Assembly (NCBI RefSeq): GCF_004684905.1 | Contig: NZ_SRJC01000001.1 | Coordinates: 1,860,001-1,924,000 of the forward strand | Direction of reading: 5' to 3' | DNA from: Halobacillus salinus | Lineage (GTDB): Bacteria; Bacillota; Bacilli; Bacillales; Halobacillaceae | DNA length: 64,000 nt | In this document: positions 49,510-58,717 of the stretch, in pieces | Position numbering within the stretch: position 1 is the stretch's first letter | Layout of the letters: each line of letters opens with the position of its first letter | The notes under the pieces: generated by a model | Told to the model about the DNA's origin: nothing | The model's database searches: none | The model's input: only the letters and a program-made list of their open reading frames with translations | Made by a program: the position numbers and the translations under genes

Positions 49510-50991
49510 GTGGATACACAGGTACCTTTAACAAAAGAAGAGTATATCAAAGAGATGAAGAAACAATTCAATGATAGTCCAGACTTGATCTGCAAGGAAT
49601 TTCAGTTCAGAAACCAAACCTTAGTCATTCATTTTGTTAACTACCAAGTAAAGAAGGACTTGTTAGAGAGGGATTTATTGGGTACATTGACTTCCGCCAA
49701 GAGAGCTTGGTCTGTGGAGGACTTACAGAACAAAATTCCTCTTGCCTCTTCTACTGTGGAACGTTCCCTCGCTAACATATCACCTGCATTAATCCACGGC
49801 AGCGTCTCCGTATATATAGAAGGAGAGTCTCAAGTAGTTCTATTTGCTTTGCCAAACTTAGAGAGAAGAGCTCTGAACCGTGCGGAAACGGAGTCTCTAG
49901 TCTTTGGTCCGCAAATCTCTTTCACTGAATCATTAGTCACTAACATGAATGTAATACGCTGGCGCTTGGATACCGATGACCTTGTCGTTGAAAAACTAAT
50001 CGTTGGGGAGCGAATCAAATCGGAAGTACGACTGGTATATCTGAAATCACTAGCAAATGAGGAAAATGTTCAAACAATGAGACAAAGAATTTCGGACTTG
50101 AAGGTGGACGAAGTAGAAGATACAAGTGTATTAGGACAAATGATTGAAGACTCCTCTTCCACCGTATTCCCTCAGCTGATTACCACAGAGCTTCCCGACC
50201 GCTTCTGCAACTCCATTTCTAAGGGGCGTGTGGGTGTTCTAGTCGATAAGAGCCCGACTACGTTAATCGGTCCTATGAGCTTTTTTAATTTTTTTGAATC
50301 GACAGAAGACCTATATATGCGCTGGAATATGGGAACGTTCATACGCTTCTTACGTCTTTTTGCTATGTTTCTTTCGATCGTGTTGACACCGTTTTATGTT
50401 GCGGCATTGACATACCATTACGAAATTATACCGTCTTCTTTATTAATATCATTAGGACAATCCAGAGCGACCGTTCCGTTTCCACCTGTTATTGAAGCAT
50501 TGCTTCTCGAAATGCTGATCGAGTTCCTGCGTGAAGCAGGTGCGCGTCTCCCTACAAAGGTAGGTCAGACCATGGGTATCGTTGGTGGTATCGTTCTAGG
50601 ACAAGCAGCTGTAAAGGCAGGTTTTACAAGTAACATTCTGATCATCATCATCGCCCTTAGTGCACTGGCTTCCTTCACGGCTCCCAGTTACTTGATGGGC
50701 TCTGCAATCCGGATCATCCGCTTTCCGATAATCATCTTAGCCGGTGCTTGGGGGCTGATTGGAATTGTTTTTGCCCTTAGCTTTTTAGCTATCCATCTGT
50801 TAAAGCAACATTCACTCGGAAGACCATATTTGGCACCGCTTTACCCTTTTGAATGGAAAGATTTCAATGACACCATATTCCGTACCACTTTCCAGAAAAA
50901 TGACAGACGACCTAACTACATTATGACAAAGGACCGTTATCGCTTTGATAAGCAAAAATCTAATAAGAAGAATGACGTGAAGCGTATATGA
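49510..50991 (+). CDS. GerA-family spore germination receptor A subunit
   Basis: This 493-residue inner-membrane protein of the spore is the A subunit of a nutrient germinant receptor. An N-terminal cytosolic domain (about residues 1-255) precedes about five helices. The motif DRFCNSISKGRVGVLVDKSPTTLIGPMSF and the TVPFPPVIEALLLEMLIEFLREAGARLP block are hallmark GerA sequences. It follows a sigma-G-like promoter and overlaps gerB by 4 nt. The germinant cannot be told from sequence. The start is GTG at 49510, with GGAGGGA 6 nt upstream. The C-terminal tail is basic. Confidence 0.93.
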   Translation: MDTQVPLTKEEYIKEMKKQFNDSPDLICKEFQFRNQTLVIHFVNYQVKKDLLERDLLGTLTSAKRAWSVEDLQNKIPLASSTVERSLANISPALIHGSVSVYIEGESQVVLFALPNLERRALNRAETESLVFGPQISFTESLVTNMNVIRWRLDTDDLVVEKLIVGERIKSEVRLVYLKSLANEENVQTMRQRISDLKVDEVEDTSVLGQMIEDSSSTVFPQLITTELPDRFCNSISKGRVGVLVDKSPTTLIGPMSFFNFFESTEDLYMRWNMGTFIRFLRLFAMFLSIVLTPFYVAALTYHYEIIPSSLLISLGQSRATVPFPPVIEALLLEMLIEFLREAGARLPTKVGQTMGIVGGIVLGQAAVKAGFTSNILIIIIALSALASFTAPSYLMGSAIRIIRFPIIILAGAWGLIGIVFALSFLAIHLLKQHSLGRPYLAPLYPFEWKDFNDTIFRTTFQKNDRRPNYIMTKDRYRFDKQKSNKKNDVKRI

Positions 50992-52094
50992 AAGTAAACC
51001 TCGAAGTATCAAAAGCAGACTCGTTTCGTGCCTTTTACCTCTTTTTCGTAGTCCATACTTTACAAATAGGAGCTGGACTAATGGGGGTTCCAAGAATCCT
51101 CTTTTTAGAGGCGGAGAGTGATGCATGGATCTCTATCTTGGTTGGTGGCTTATACTTACACTTTATCGCTTGGATTATGATCAAGATTCTGAGGGAGTAC
51201 GAAAATGCCGATATTCTCGGTATTCAGACAGATCTATTCGGAAAAGTTTTTGGCTACATCCTAGGATGTGCTTTCGTAGTCTACATTTTTCTCATTTTAC
51301 TGACTGTCATAAAAAACTATATCGAAGTCGTTCAAGTCTTCATCTTTCCTGAGATCCCCATATGGTTGATGGCGCTATTTCTCATTTCCCTGATGGTATA
51401 TGCCATCCTCGGAGGTTTAAGAGTAGTAGTAGGAACTTGCTTTCTCTTTTTCTTTTTAACGGTATGGCTGGTTTTCACCATCTATAAACCAATTACGTAT
51501 ATGGATATAGGGCACTTCCTACCAGTTTTTGAAGCAAGTCCCACTGAGATTTTAAGTGGGGCGCGACAAATGACTTACTCAGTGCTGGGAATGGAAGTAT
51601 TGTTATTCGTCTATCCTTTTGTCGATAACAAAAAGCACGTTCAATTACCAGTTCATTTAGCCGTCGCTACAACGACATTTTTAGTTTTACTCGTTACGGT
51701 TGTTTCCATTGGCTATTTCAGCCCTTACCAATTAAAAGAGACAGTGTGGGCTACGCTTTCCCTATTCAAAATCATCAGTTTCTCGATGATCGAGCGATTT
51801 GACTTCATTGCCGTATCCTTATGGATGATGGTAGTACTTCCGAATGTAATCCTTTTCAGCTGGATTTTACAACAGTCCTTACATCGATTGTTTCGAATAA
51901 ACAAGAAAAAAAGCTTGTATGGTATTGGAATTTTGATATTCTTTTCTTCCATCCTTTTAGAATATCGCCTGGATATCAACCGATTGACTGACATTACAGC
52001 AAAAGTAGGTTTTTATTTAGTGTTTATTTACCCTGTATTCGTCTATCTAGCTCTGTTAATACGAAAAGGGTGGAGAAAGGGGCGCTCTTTATGA
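50988..52094 (+). CDS. GerB-family spore germination receptor B subunit
   Basis: This 368-residue protein has about ten helices of the APC superfamily (amino acid permease fold), and binds the germinant in GerB proteins. It starts at ATG 50988 overlapping gerA (ATGA). Family blocks include FYLFFVVHTLQIGAGLMGVPRILFLEAESDAWIS and MTYSVLGMEVLLFVYPFVD near residue 205. Ligand specificity cannot be predicted. The 3' end overlaps the C gene by 4 nt, a tightly packed operon. Confidence 0.92.
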   Translation: MKVNLEVSKADSFRAFYLFFVVHTLQIGAGLMGVPRILFLEAESDAWISILVGGLYLHFIAWIMIKILREYENADILGIQTDLFGKVFGYILGCAFVVYIFLILLTVIKNYIEVVQVFIFPEIPIWLMALFLISLMVYAILGGLRVVVGTCFLFFFLTVWLVFTIYKPITYMDIGHFLPVFEASPTEILSGARQMTYSVLGMEVLLFVYPFVDNKKHVQLPVHLAVATTTFLVLLVTVVSIGYFSPYQLKETVWATLSLFKIISFSMIERFDFIAVSLWMMVVLPNVILFSWILQQSLHRLFRINKKKSLYGIGILIFFSSILLEYRLDINRLTDITAKVGFYLVFIYPVFVYLALLIRKGWRKGRSL

Positions 52095-53218
52095 AACGGA
52101 TCAGTATGATGATCTGCCTAATGATTCTCTGTACTGGCTGTATACCCAAAAGCTATATAGAAAAGCTTGGGATCATAACTTCCGTCGGTTACGATGCTGC
52201 AGGAGAAGATAAATTGGAAGGGACGCTTGTCGTCTTTCAATTTGACCCTACAACCTCAAATACATCCCAAGTTATATCAAGCCAATCCGAAACATCTAAG
52301 GGAATACGCTATGAAGCCAATCGCCTTACTAGTCACAGGCTGGTATCAGGTCAAGTAAGACTTGAGGTATTCCAAGATAAATTGGCTGAAAAAGGATTGG
52401 AAAAGTTTATGGACACCTTGTCTCGCGATGCCAAAATCAGCGACATGGGTTATCTGGCTATCAGTGATGTCCCCACTAAAGAATTAATGGGTTCCAACCA
52501 GTCAGAGGACGCTCCGAATATCGGCATCTATTTGCAGAACCTTATTGAAAAGAGCGTAAAAAACCAAACAATCCCTGAATCCATTCTAAGCGTCTTCGTT
52601 CGTGACATCCAAGACTTCGGGATTGATCCAGTTCTCCCGTTGTTGTCTATGAAAGAAGATAAACCGTATATAAAAGGATTGGGATTGTTCCGAGAAGACA
52701 TATATGCAGGCCCGCTGAGTGAAGAAGACATATACCACTTAATGCTTCTCAGACAACGATCGAAAGACACCGAGTTCCAATTGGACCTTGAGAACGACTC
52801 TTTGAAGGACTATTATAAGAAAGAATCAGACAACGTGAATGAAGGCCCTCTCCATGTCTCCCTTAACGATTTAAGCAACAAAACTTCCATACATGCTAAA
52901 GGCAATGATTTTACGAACCAGGTCGTAAAAGTGGAAATCAAAGGACGACTACTTGAGATTACGAAAGAAATTGACTTGAAACAACCTGGTGCTATCAAAG
53001 CAATTGAGAAGCAAATTGAGAAGCAGTTAAAGACTAGGCTAGAGCGACTCGTCGATAAATTGAAGGAAGACGGCGTCGACCCTGTAGGTTTCGGAAAGGT
53101 ATATAATGAAGAACACCGAGACCAACTTACAGAAGAAGAGTGGCGTAGCCAGATCCCTAACCTGAATGTTGAATTCGATATCGACATGAAGCTGCTCCGT
53201 TATGGTATATCTGAATAA
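52091..53218 (+). CDS. GerC-family spore germination receptor C subunit
   Basis: This 375-residue lipoprotein has an N-terminal signal with lipobox LCTGC, so it is lipid-anchored on the outer face of the spore inner membrane. The GerC domain follows, with YIEKLGIITSVGYDAAGEDKLEGTLVVFQF near residue 25 and QIPNLNVEFDIDMKLLRYGIS at the end. It is essential for receptor assembly in B. subtilis. The ATG at 52091 follows AAAGGGG; the ORF runs upstream but is then inside gerB. The operon ends with a terminator at 53216. Confidence 0.92.
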   Translation: MKRISMMICLMILCTGCIPKSYIEKLGIITSVGYDAAGEDKLEGTLVVFQFDPTTSNTSQVISSQSETSKGIRYEANRLTSHRLVSGQVRLEVFQDKLAEKGLEKFMDTLSRDAKISDMGYLAISDVPTKELMGSNQSEDAPNIGIYLQNLIEKSVKNQTIPESILSVFVRDIQDFGIDPVLPLLSMKEDKPYIKGLGLFREDIYAGPLSEEDIYHLMLLRQRSKDTEFQLDLENDSLKDYYKKESDNVNEGPLHVSLNDLSNKTSIHAKGNDFTNQVVKVEIKGRLLEITKEIDLKQPGAIKAIEKQIEKQLKTRLERLVDKLKEDGVDPVGFGKVYNEEHRDQLTEEEWRSQIPNLNVEFDIDMKLLRYGISE

Positions 53219-53248
53219 AAAAACGAGCCTTAGAAAGGCTCGTTTTTA
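53216..53248. terminator. Bidirectional terminator
   Basis: The perfect 12-bp stem AAAAACGAGCCT/AGGCTCGTTTTT with a 5-nt loop closes both the ger operon and the convergent aldo/keto reductase gene. Confidence 0.92.
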
Positions 53249-54073
53249 TTCGTAATCAAATTCATCCGGGTGTTTTCCTATTCGCTCACCAGTATGAAGC
53301 ATATTGATACGATTCACTTCTTCTTCTGTCAGGCTGAAATCAAATAGGTCCGCATTTTCTTTCTGTCGCTTCCCATTAGATGATTTCGGAATGATGATTA
53401 CCTCATGTTCGAGGTGCCATCTCAAAATGACTTGGGCCGGTGTTTTACCATATTTTTCAGCAAGCTCTTCTAACACTGCTGCATCAAAATATTGCCCACG
53501 ACCAAGTGGTGCCCATGCTTCCATTTGAATACCCGAGCCTTTACAATAATCCAACAGCTCTTGTTGGTAAACACGAGGATGCAGTTCTACCTGATTTACC
53601 ATAGGCTTTACCTCTGCTGTTTTCATTAGCTCATCAATATGATGCTCCATGAAGTTACAAACACCGATTGCCTTGACCCGGCCGTCCTGGTACAGTTTTT
53701 CGAGCGCCTTCCAAGTATCAGGGAATTTCCCTGGAACCGGCCAGTGCACAAGGTATAAGTCTAAGTAGTCGAGCCCGAGTTTGTCTAAGCTCCGGTCAAA
53801 AGCGTTCAAAGTCTCTTCATACCCTTGTTCACTGTTCCAAACTTTTGTCGTCACAAACAATTCTTCACGTGGAACACCACCTTGTTCAATGGCTTTTCCA
53901 ACTCCTTCTTCGTTTTCATAAAAAGAAGCCGTGTCGATGTGTCGATATCCGAGATCGAGGGCAGACTTCACTGCATTAACAACCTCTTGATCATCGTTCA
54001 TCTTATAGACACCAAGCCCTACTTTAGGCATTTCTACTCCATTATGGAGATTGAATGTATCCGTTATTCTCAC
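53246..54073 (-). CDS. Aldo/keto reductase (YtbE/YvgN-like)
   Basis: This 275-residue cytosolic NADPH-dependent reductase shows the AKR motif VPKVGLGVYK-like (here MPKVGLGVYK) and the catalytic Asp, Tyr, Lys and His: D in GYRHIDTASFYENEEGVG, with Tyr in ASFY, Lys in VTTKVWN and His in LVHWPVP. It resembles the AKR5G proteins YtbE and YvgN, which reduce methylglyoxal and other aldehydes. The start is GTG at 54073, with GGAGTGG upstream. The downstream end shares the ger terminator. It follows helD by only 17 nt, in the same direction, and could be cotranscribed. Confidence 0.9.
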   Translation of the reverse strand: MRITDTFNLHNGVEMPKVGLGVYKMNDDQEVVNAVKSALDLGYRHIDTASFYENEEGVGKAIEQGGVPREELFVTTKVWNSEQGYEETLNAFDRSLDKLGLDYLDLYLVHWPVPGKFPDTWKALEKLYQDGRVKAIGVCNFMEHHIDELMKTAEVKPMVNQVELHPRVYQQELLDYCKGSGIQMEAWAPLGRGQYFDAAVLEELAEKYGKTPAQVILRWHLEHEVIIIPKSSNGKRQKENADLFDFSLTEEEVNRINMLHTGERIGKHPDEFDYE

Positions 54074-54090
54074 CTTGCATCCACTCCCTT

Positions 54091-56373
54091 TTATTCACTC
54101 TTAGGATGGATACCCGCTTCCGCATGGTCTTCAAACAAGCCTTCCGACACATGATGCAAAAGAAAATCATTCTCAGAATGGCCAATTAAATATAACCTGT
54201 GGAGAGGTCTCGTCATCGCGACATACAGTAATTTGACATCCAATTCGTTCAAGTGGTAAGAAGTGTGATTTGCATATAAGCACACCACATCAAATTCCAG
54301 ACCCTTCGCTAAATAGGCTGGAACAATCATTCTTTCCCCCATCTGTTGCTCTTCGTCCATCTTCACAAAATTCATCTCTGCGGGCATTCGTTCATGTAAT
54401 CTTTCCGCTTCTTCCTGTGTTTTTGTAACAATAGCGATGGTTTTCAGCCCTTGGCTATTAAAATCAGCTATTAACGATTCAAATAAGCCCTCCCATTCTG
54501 CTACAGTGAGAAATTGCGGCTTTTTCCCATGTCTCACCACTGGTTCTGCACCCGGCAATTCATCCGGCATCAACCGGAGCAAGTCATTCGCTAAGTCCAT
54601 GATTTCAATCGTAGTCCGATATGTCTTCTGCAACGTTAAGTAATTAGATGTCGTAAACACCTCTTCGGTGAGGACTTCCCAGTTTTTCAATCCCCGGTAG
54701 TGATAGATCCCCTGGGCTAAATCCCCGACAATAGTGAATAAATCCGTTCGCAATGCTCTTCTTAAGCTGTAAATTTCCATAAAACTATAATCCTGCGCTT
54801 CATCAATAACTACTTTCTTAGCCTGGTCGTCGCGATCCAAGCCAGTTATAAACGAATGGAGGTAAAGCAGAGGTGCTAAGTCTTCTTCACTCCACTTCTT
54901 CTGCTTAAACAAGAGTCGAGAATGTCTTCTCATTCTCTTCAAAGAATCTGAATCTTCGTCGACTAATGTCGTGTAAACCTCATCTTTGAAGAGCGATGGA
55001 TACAAGTCCGTCAGTTTATGTTTCGGATATTGTTTCATAAAACGTTGTACCGCATAGCGAGCTTCTGTCTCCACTTCTTTCAATCGTTCTTCTTTACGTG
55101 TGATGAGGTAACTGACCCTCGTCTTCCTCTTATCTGGGTTTTTCATCCCATACAATGCTTTATCAAGTTCTTCATCATATTTTTGGGCCATTTTGGTAAG
55201 AATTTGTTTCTTCTTACGTTTCAGCTCACTTTGAAGGACAGCTTTGATTTTATTTACCCGTGTTTTATAGGGAAAATAATTGTACTTGTCAAAGAACAAT
55301 TGATTGATGGCTTTAGCAGACTTGATTCTAAATCCGGATAGGGTGAAATCCCCCTCGACTTTGTATTCCTTCTTTATCTGTTGGAGGTAAGCATTTAATA
55401 CGGCCTTGAATGCTTTGGATCCTTTATACTCTGCAGTCCATAAACTATCACCTCTACCCCCGTTTTCTACAGCATCCATTAACATGCTATGCTTGCTGAT
55501 TACCGACCACTTCAACCCAAGAACCTGTTTGACAAAGTCCTGATAGGTTGATTGTCGCGACCGTTGAACACCGAGTTCAGGGAGCACTTCTGCTATGTAG
55601 TTTATAAATAGGCGGTTCGGTGCAAGGATCAACATTTCTTCTGGCTTGAATATATCCCTCATGGTGTACAAGAAATAAGAGATCCGGTGTAGCGCAATGG
55701 TAGTCTTCCCACTGCCAGCAGCGCCCTGCACGATAATCGGTTTTCTCAAGTCTGCTCGAATTACCTTGTTCTGTTCTTCTTGGATTGTTGCAACGATCTC
55801 TGTAAGACGTGTATCAGAATTCTGGGCTAGTGAGTCTTGGAGTAAGTCATCCTTGGTTGTCATATCGATGTCACGGAAGTCAAGAAGCTCCCCTTCTTCA
55901 ATCTGATACTGACGTTTCAAAGAGACGTTCCCTTCATATAAGTCTCCATGAGCTTCATAACTTACTTCCCCAAGTCTTCCTTCATAATAGACATTTGCAA
56001 GCGGCGAACGCCAATCTAGAATGATGGGCATCTGGGTTTCACGATCGAATAAGGACATTTTTCCGATGTAGAAGATTTCTTGTTCCGGTTTTTCTTTACG
56101 ATGAAAATCAATGCGGGCAAAATACGGTTTTTTTCGTAGATGTATGAGGCTTTCGAGTTGTTCTTTAGACATTTTCATGAAGTTTGCATGAGACAGCATT
56201 TCCTGATAACGCAAGCTACTGTCTTTAAAATCAAGACGAGCCAATGTATCTTCCTGCCGTTTCTTCAACTCTTCCTGTCCAGATTGCTGGGCAGCAATCA
56301 ATTGGTCCATGTAGGCCTTTGTAAAAGTCAATCTTTCTAATTCTTGGCTGAATTCGTTATGATTCTCCGTCAT
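54091..56373 (-). CDS. helD: RNA polymerase recycling motor HelD
   Basis: This 760-residue SF1 helicase-like ATPase removes stalled RNA polymerase from DNA and promotes recycling; it is related to UvrD but not a classical repair helicase. The N-terminal coiled-coil arm (about residues 1-75) is the HelD hallmark. Walker A is GAAGSGKTTIALHRI near residue 217, and motif II is VVIDEAQDYSFMEIY near residue 525. Other motifs, such as QKTYRTTIEIM and YVAMTRPLHRLYL, are typical. The start is ATG at 56373, with AAAGAGGAT. It may be followed by the aldo/keto reductase in the same transcript. Confidence 0.92.
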   Translation of the reverse strand: MTENHNEFSQELERLTFTKAYMDQLIAAQQSGQEELKKRQEDTLARLDFKDSSLRYQEMLSHANFMKMSKEQLESLIHLRKKPYFARIDFHRKEKPEQEIFYIGKMSLFDRETQMPIILDWRSPLANVYYEGRLGEVSYEAHGDLYEGNVSLKRQYQIEEGELLDFRDIDMTTKDDLLQDSLAQNSDTRLTEIVATIQEEQNKVIRADLRKPIIVQGAAGSGKTTIALHRISYFLYTMRDIFKPEEMLILAPNRLFINYIAEVLPELGVQRSRQSTYQDFVKQVLGLKWSVISKHSMLMDAVENGGRGDSLWTAEYKGSKAFKAVLNAYLQQIKKEYKVEGDFTLSGFRIKSAKAINQLFFDKYNYFPYKTRVNKIKAVLQSELKRKKKQILTKMAQKYDEELDKALYGMKNPDKRKTRVSYLITRKEERLKEVETEARYAVQRFMKQYPKHKLTDLYPSLFKDEVYTTLVDEDSDSLKRMRRHSRLLFKQKKWSEEDLAPLLYLHSFITGLDRDDQAKKVVIDEAQDYSFMEIYSLRRALRTDLFTIVGDLAQGIYHYRGLKNWEVLTEEVFTTSNYLTLQKTYRTTIEIMDLANDLLRLMPDELPGAEPVVRHGKKPQFLTVAEWEGLFESLIADFNSQGLKTIAIVTKTQEEAERLHERMPAEMNFVKMDEEQQMGERMIVPAYLAKGLEFDVVCLYANHTSYHLNELDVKLLYVAMTRPLHRLYLIGHSENDFLLHHVSEGLFEDHAEAGIHPKSE

Positions 56374-56511
56374 CTATCCTCTTTCTCCCTTCAAGGTTGT
56401 TGGAAGTGACGTAATGTAAGGGCATTTATGCAAGTCGTTCAAAGCAACGAATAATAAAATACCACACAAAAACTGTAAACGCAATCTTAAGTTCGAAAAA
56501 ACGAAACCACA

Positions 56512-56546
56512 TAAAAAAAGTGCTGATTATTACAATCAACACTTTA
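56512..56546 (-). terminator. Terminator of the ATPase/zinc-finger gene pair
   Basis: The stem AAAGTGcTGATT/AATCAaCACTTT with a 5-nt loop is followed on the - strand by seven T. Confidence 0.85.
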
Positions 56547-56939
56547 CTGTCTTGGCTTATTCTCAATATATTTTGGCAGTCTCATTTCAAACACGAAATA
56601 GGAAAAAACCCTCAACAATACTGGATACAAGGCTAATGCTCCCAAAATGTCCCCGATTCCCCCCAGTATATTCGTTGTCCACATGACGCCTACTAGAACA
56701 AGCATGAGAATGACGGTTACCAACCCGGTCGTTCCATTGACTGGATTCCATGTTCCCGCAATGGTCTTTGCCTCTTGTTCCACCAGTTCGAAACATCTGT
56801 AATGAAAAGGTCGCACGCGGAACCAGTTCGAAGCAGTCACTAACTCATCACGGTCTCTAATTTCTTTGTAACAATAACGGCAACGGTTTGTCTCCACTGA
56901 ATCTACCCCTGATTCTGATATTTTTTCATGAGCAAACAC
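56544..56939 (-). CDS. Zinc-finger membrane protein, unknown
   Basis: This 131-residue protein has a treble-clef or LIM-like zinc site at the N-terminus, with CRYCYKEIRDRDELV and a later FHYRCFE, giving CxxC and HxxC. Two hydrophobic helices follow (VTVILMLVLVGVMWT, near residues 75-90, and DILGALALYPVLLRVFSYF, about residue 100). It may be a membrane protein with a cytosolic zinc finger. The start is GTG at 56939, with AAGGG six nt before it. It overlaps the upstream RsbW-like gene by 37 nt, a strong hint of coupling. No family is recognised. Confidence 0.65.
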   Translation of the reverse strand: MFAHEKISESGVDSVETNRCRYCYKEIRDRDELVTASNWFRVRPFHYRCFELVEQEAKTIAGTWNPVNGTTGLVTVILMLVLVGVMWTTNILGGIGDILGALALYPVLLRVFSYFVFEMRLPKYIENKPRQ

Positions 56940-57325
56940 TCATTTCCCTTTTCATTATACCGCAAATGATCCATAACTCTAAGCAATAAGATGATTCCCC
57001 GCCCTTTTTCCTCTAGATGATCCATATCAGGGAACCAATGCTTTACATCATACGGTCGGCTATACTGTCTCCAGTCGAAACCATCCCCTTCATCAAGAAC
57101 TCGGACAATCATCCTTGTTTTAAGAAAGGAGATTTGAACACGGACCTTCTTATCCTCCAATTGGTCATTCCCATGTTTCCATGCATTTACGACAGCTTCT
57201 GATATAGATGCTTCGACGAGGAGTTGGTCGCTTCCGAACTCCTTTAATAAATGCGGGAAATAGTCCTTCCTCATTTCTTTTATTTCTTTTGGGTTGTTGA
57301 TGTATCGTACATAAGTTGCGCTCAT
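56903..57325 (-). CDS. RsbW-like HATPase (anti-sigma regulatory factor domain)
   Basis: This is a 140-residue protein of the GHKL ATPase fold in the HATPase_c_2 family, which includes RsbW and SpoIIAB. The N box is EASISEAVVNAWKHGND, near residue 42, and the G1 box is VLDEGDGFDW near residue 80. The G2 motif, EEKGRGIILLLRVMD, is near residue 105. Those enzymes bind and phosphorylate anti-anti-sigma factors, but no STAS or sigma gene is adjacent. It may regulate an unlinked target. AGTGG/AAGG precedes the ATG. The 3' end overlaps the zinc-finger gene by 37 nt. Confidence 0.82.
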   Translation of the reverse strand: MSATYVRYINNPKEIKEMRKDYFPHLLKEFGSDQLLVEASISEAVVNAWKHGNDQLEDKKVRVQISFLKTRMIVRVLDEGDGFDWRQYSRPYDVKHWFPDMDHLEEKGRGIILLLRVMDHLRYNEKGNECLLMKKYQNQG

Positions 57326-57492
57326 CCTTCAACCACTCCTCTATAAAAAATTCCTTTGCTTAACAAATCGAACTCCCTTTACATCGTTACGAGTTTCCTA
57401 TTCCCTAAATAGAGGGAATTTAAAAGAAAACAATCGAAATTCCGGGCTTCCGACATAACTTTTCATCCTTCGCGCTTTCCAAGAAGTACAAT

Positions 57493-57530
57493 AGAAAAAA
57501 GCAGCCAAGTCCTCAGACTTTGGCTGCTTT
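57493..57530 (-). terminator. Terminator of the second-type murG
   Basis: AAAGCAGCCAAGTC with GACTTTGGCTGCTTT (one bulged base) has a 4-nt loop, then a T run on the - strand. Confidence 0.85.
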
Positions 57531-57533
57531 ATG

Positions 57534-58616
57534 TTATCCCTTTTCTTCTTGTTGTATAATCTTGATCACGTTCTCTTTCGCTTTCTCACTCTGGTAATTC
57601 TCCATTTGCTGCAAGAACTGATCTTTTTGACTCATCAGTTCTCTTAAATCCCTGAGCAGGCGATCGCCTGTTAATTCTTCTTCTTCCAATTTCATCGCAT
57701 AACCCTGCTTTACGAACGAGTCTGCATTTAAAATCTGGTCTCCTCTACTCGCTTCCCTAGACAACGGAATGAGAAGCATCGGTTTCTTCAAGGCCAGAAA
57801 TTCGAAGATTGCATTGGAACCAGCACGGGAAACGATAAAGTCGGAGGCGGCAAACAAGTCCTTCAGCCCTTCATTGATATACTCATATTGCACATACCCT
57901 CTTCGGTCAATGGAAGGGTCCAACTGTCCCTTTCCACAAAGGTGGATAATTTGTACGTCTTGTAAGAGTTCATCAAGGCTGCCTCTAATTGCCTCATTGA
58001 TCTTCTTCGACCCCATGCTTCCACCCATCACCATGATGGTAGGTTTTTGCTTATGAAATCCCAAGAACTGAAGCCCAGACTGGCGATTACCCTCGAACAA
58101 CTCTTCCCGAACGACAGCTCCGATGTGAACCGATTTGGTTTCAGGCAAGTAGTTCATCGTTTCAGGGAAGGTAGCCAAGATCTTCTTTGCGAACGGAAAG
58201 GACAACTTATTGGCAAGACCGGGAGTATAATCCGATTCATGGATGATTGTCGGCACATTCCGTAACTTCGCTGCAGCGACAACAGGTACAGAAACGAAAC
58301 CACCTTTTGAAAAGATGACTTGCGGTTTCTTCTTACCAATGATACGTGAAGCCTGCCATAGTCCCTTCAATACTTTGAACGGGTCTTTAAAATTCTCTTT
58401 AGACATATACCTTCTCAATTTCCCAGTGGAAATACTATGGTAGGTCACTCCTTCTAATGGCTCGATCAACTGCTTCTCAATACCATTGTAAGACCCTATA
58501 TAATCGATTTGATAGCCTTCTTTTTGAAATTCCGGAATTAAGGCGAGGTTCACAATAACGTGACCCGCTGTCCCTCCGCCTGTAAACAGTATCCGCTTTT
58601 GACTCATGACTTTCAC
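57534..58616 (-). CDS. murG: MurG-type UDP-GlcNAc:undecaprenyl-PP-MurNAc transferase, non-dcw paralogue
   Basis: This is a 360-residue GT28 glycosyltransferase. MurG adds GlcNAc to lipid I to form lipid II on the inner face of the membrane. The N-terminal GGTAGH loop, near residue 12, is the first G-loop. SKGGFVSVPVVAAAKL, near residue 95, and HESDYTPGLANKL, near residue 120, are MurG motifs, as is the UDP-GlcNAc site SRAGSNAIFEFLALKKPMLLIPL near residue 260. It stands alone, away from a division/cell-wall cluster, and resembles the second MurG found in B. cereus and related species. The start is GTG at 58616; the ATG at 58607 is an alternative with poorer spacing. Confidence 0.88.
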   Translation of the reverse strand: MKVMSQKRILFTGGGTAGHVIVNLALIPEFQKEGYQIDYIGSYNGIEKQLIEPLEGVTYHSISTGKLRRYMSKENFKDPFKVLKGLWQASRIIGKKKPQVIFSKGGFVSVPVVAAAKLRNVPTIIHESDYTPGLANKLSFPFAKKILATFPETMNYLPETKSVHIGAVVREELFEGNRQSGLQFLGFHKQKPTIMVMGGSMGSKKINEAIRGSLDELLQDVQIIHLCGKGQLDPSIDRRGYVQYEYINEGLKDLFAASDFIVSRAGSNAIFEFLALKKPMLLIPLSREASRGDQILNADSFVKQGYAMKLEEEELTGDRLLRDLRELMSQKDQFLQQMENYQSEKAKENVIKIIQQEEKG

Positions 58617-58717
58617 AACGTCCTTTCTTTGGTGCACCAAAATAGGTATGATGGATCTATTATGCTATAATCCACGTATTCCTCTAAAGGAATTGTAACA
58701 GAAAAGGAAGGGCTATT

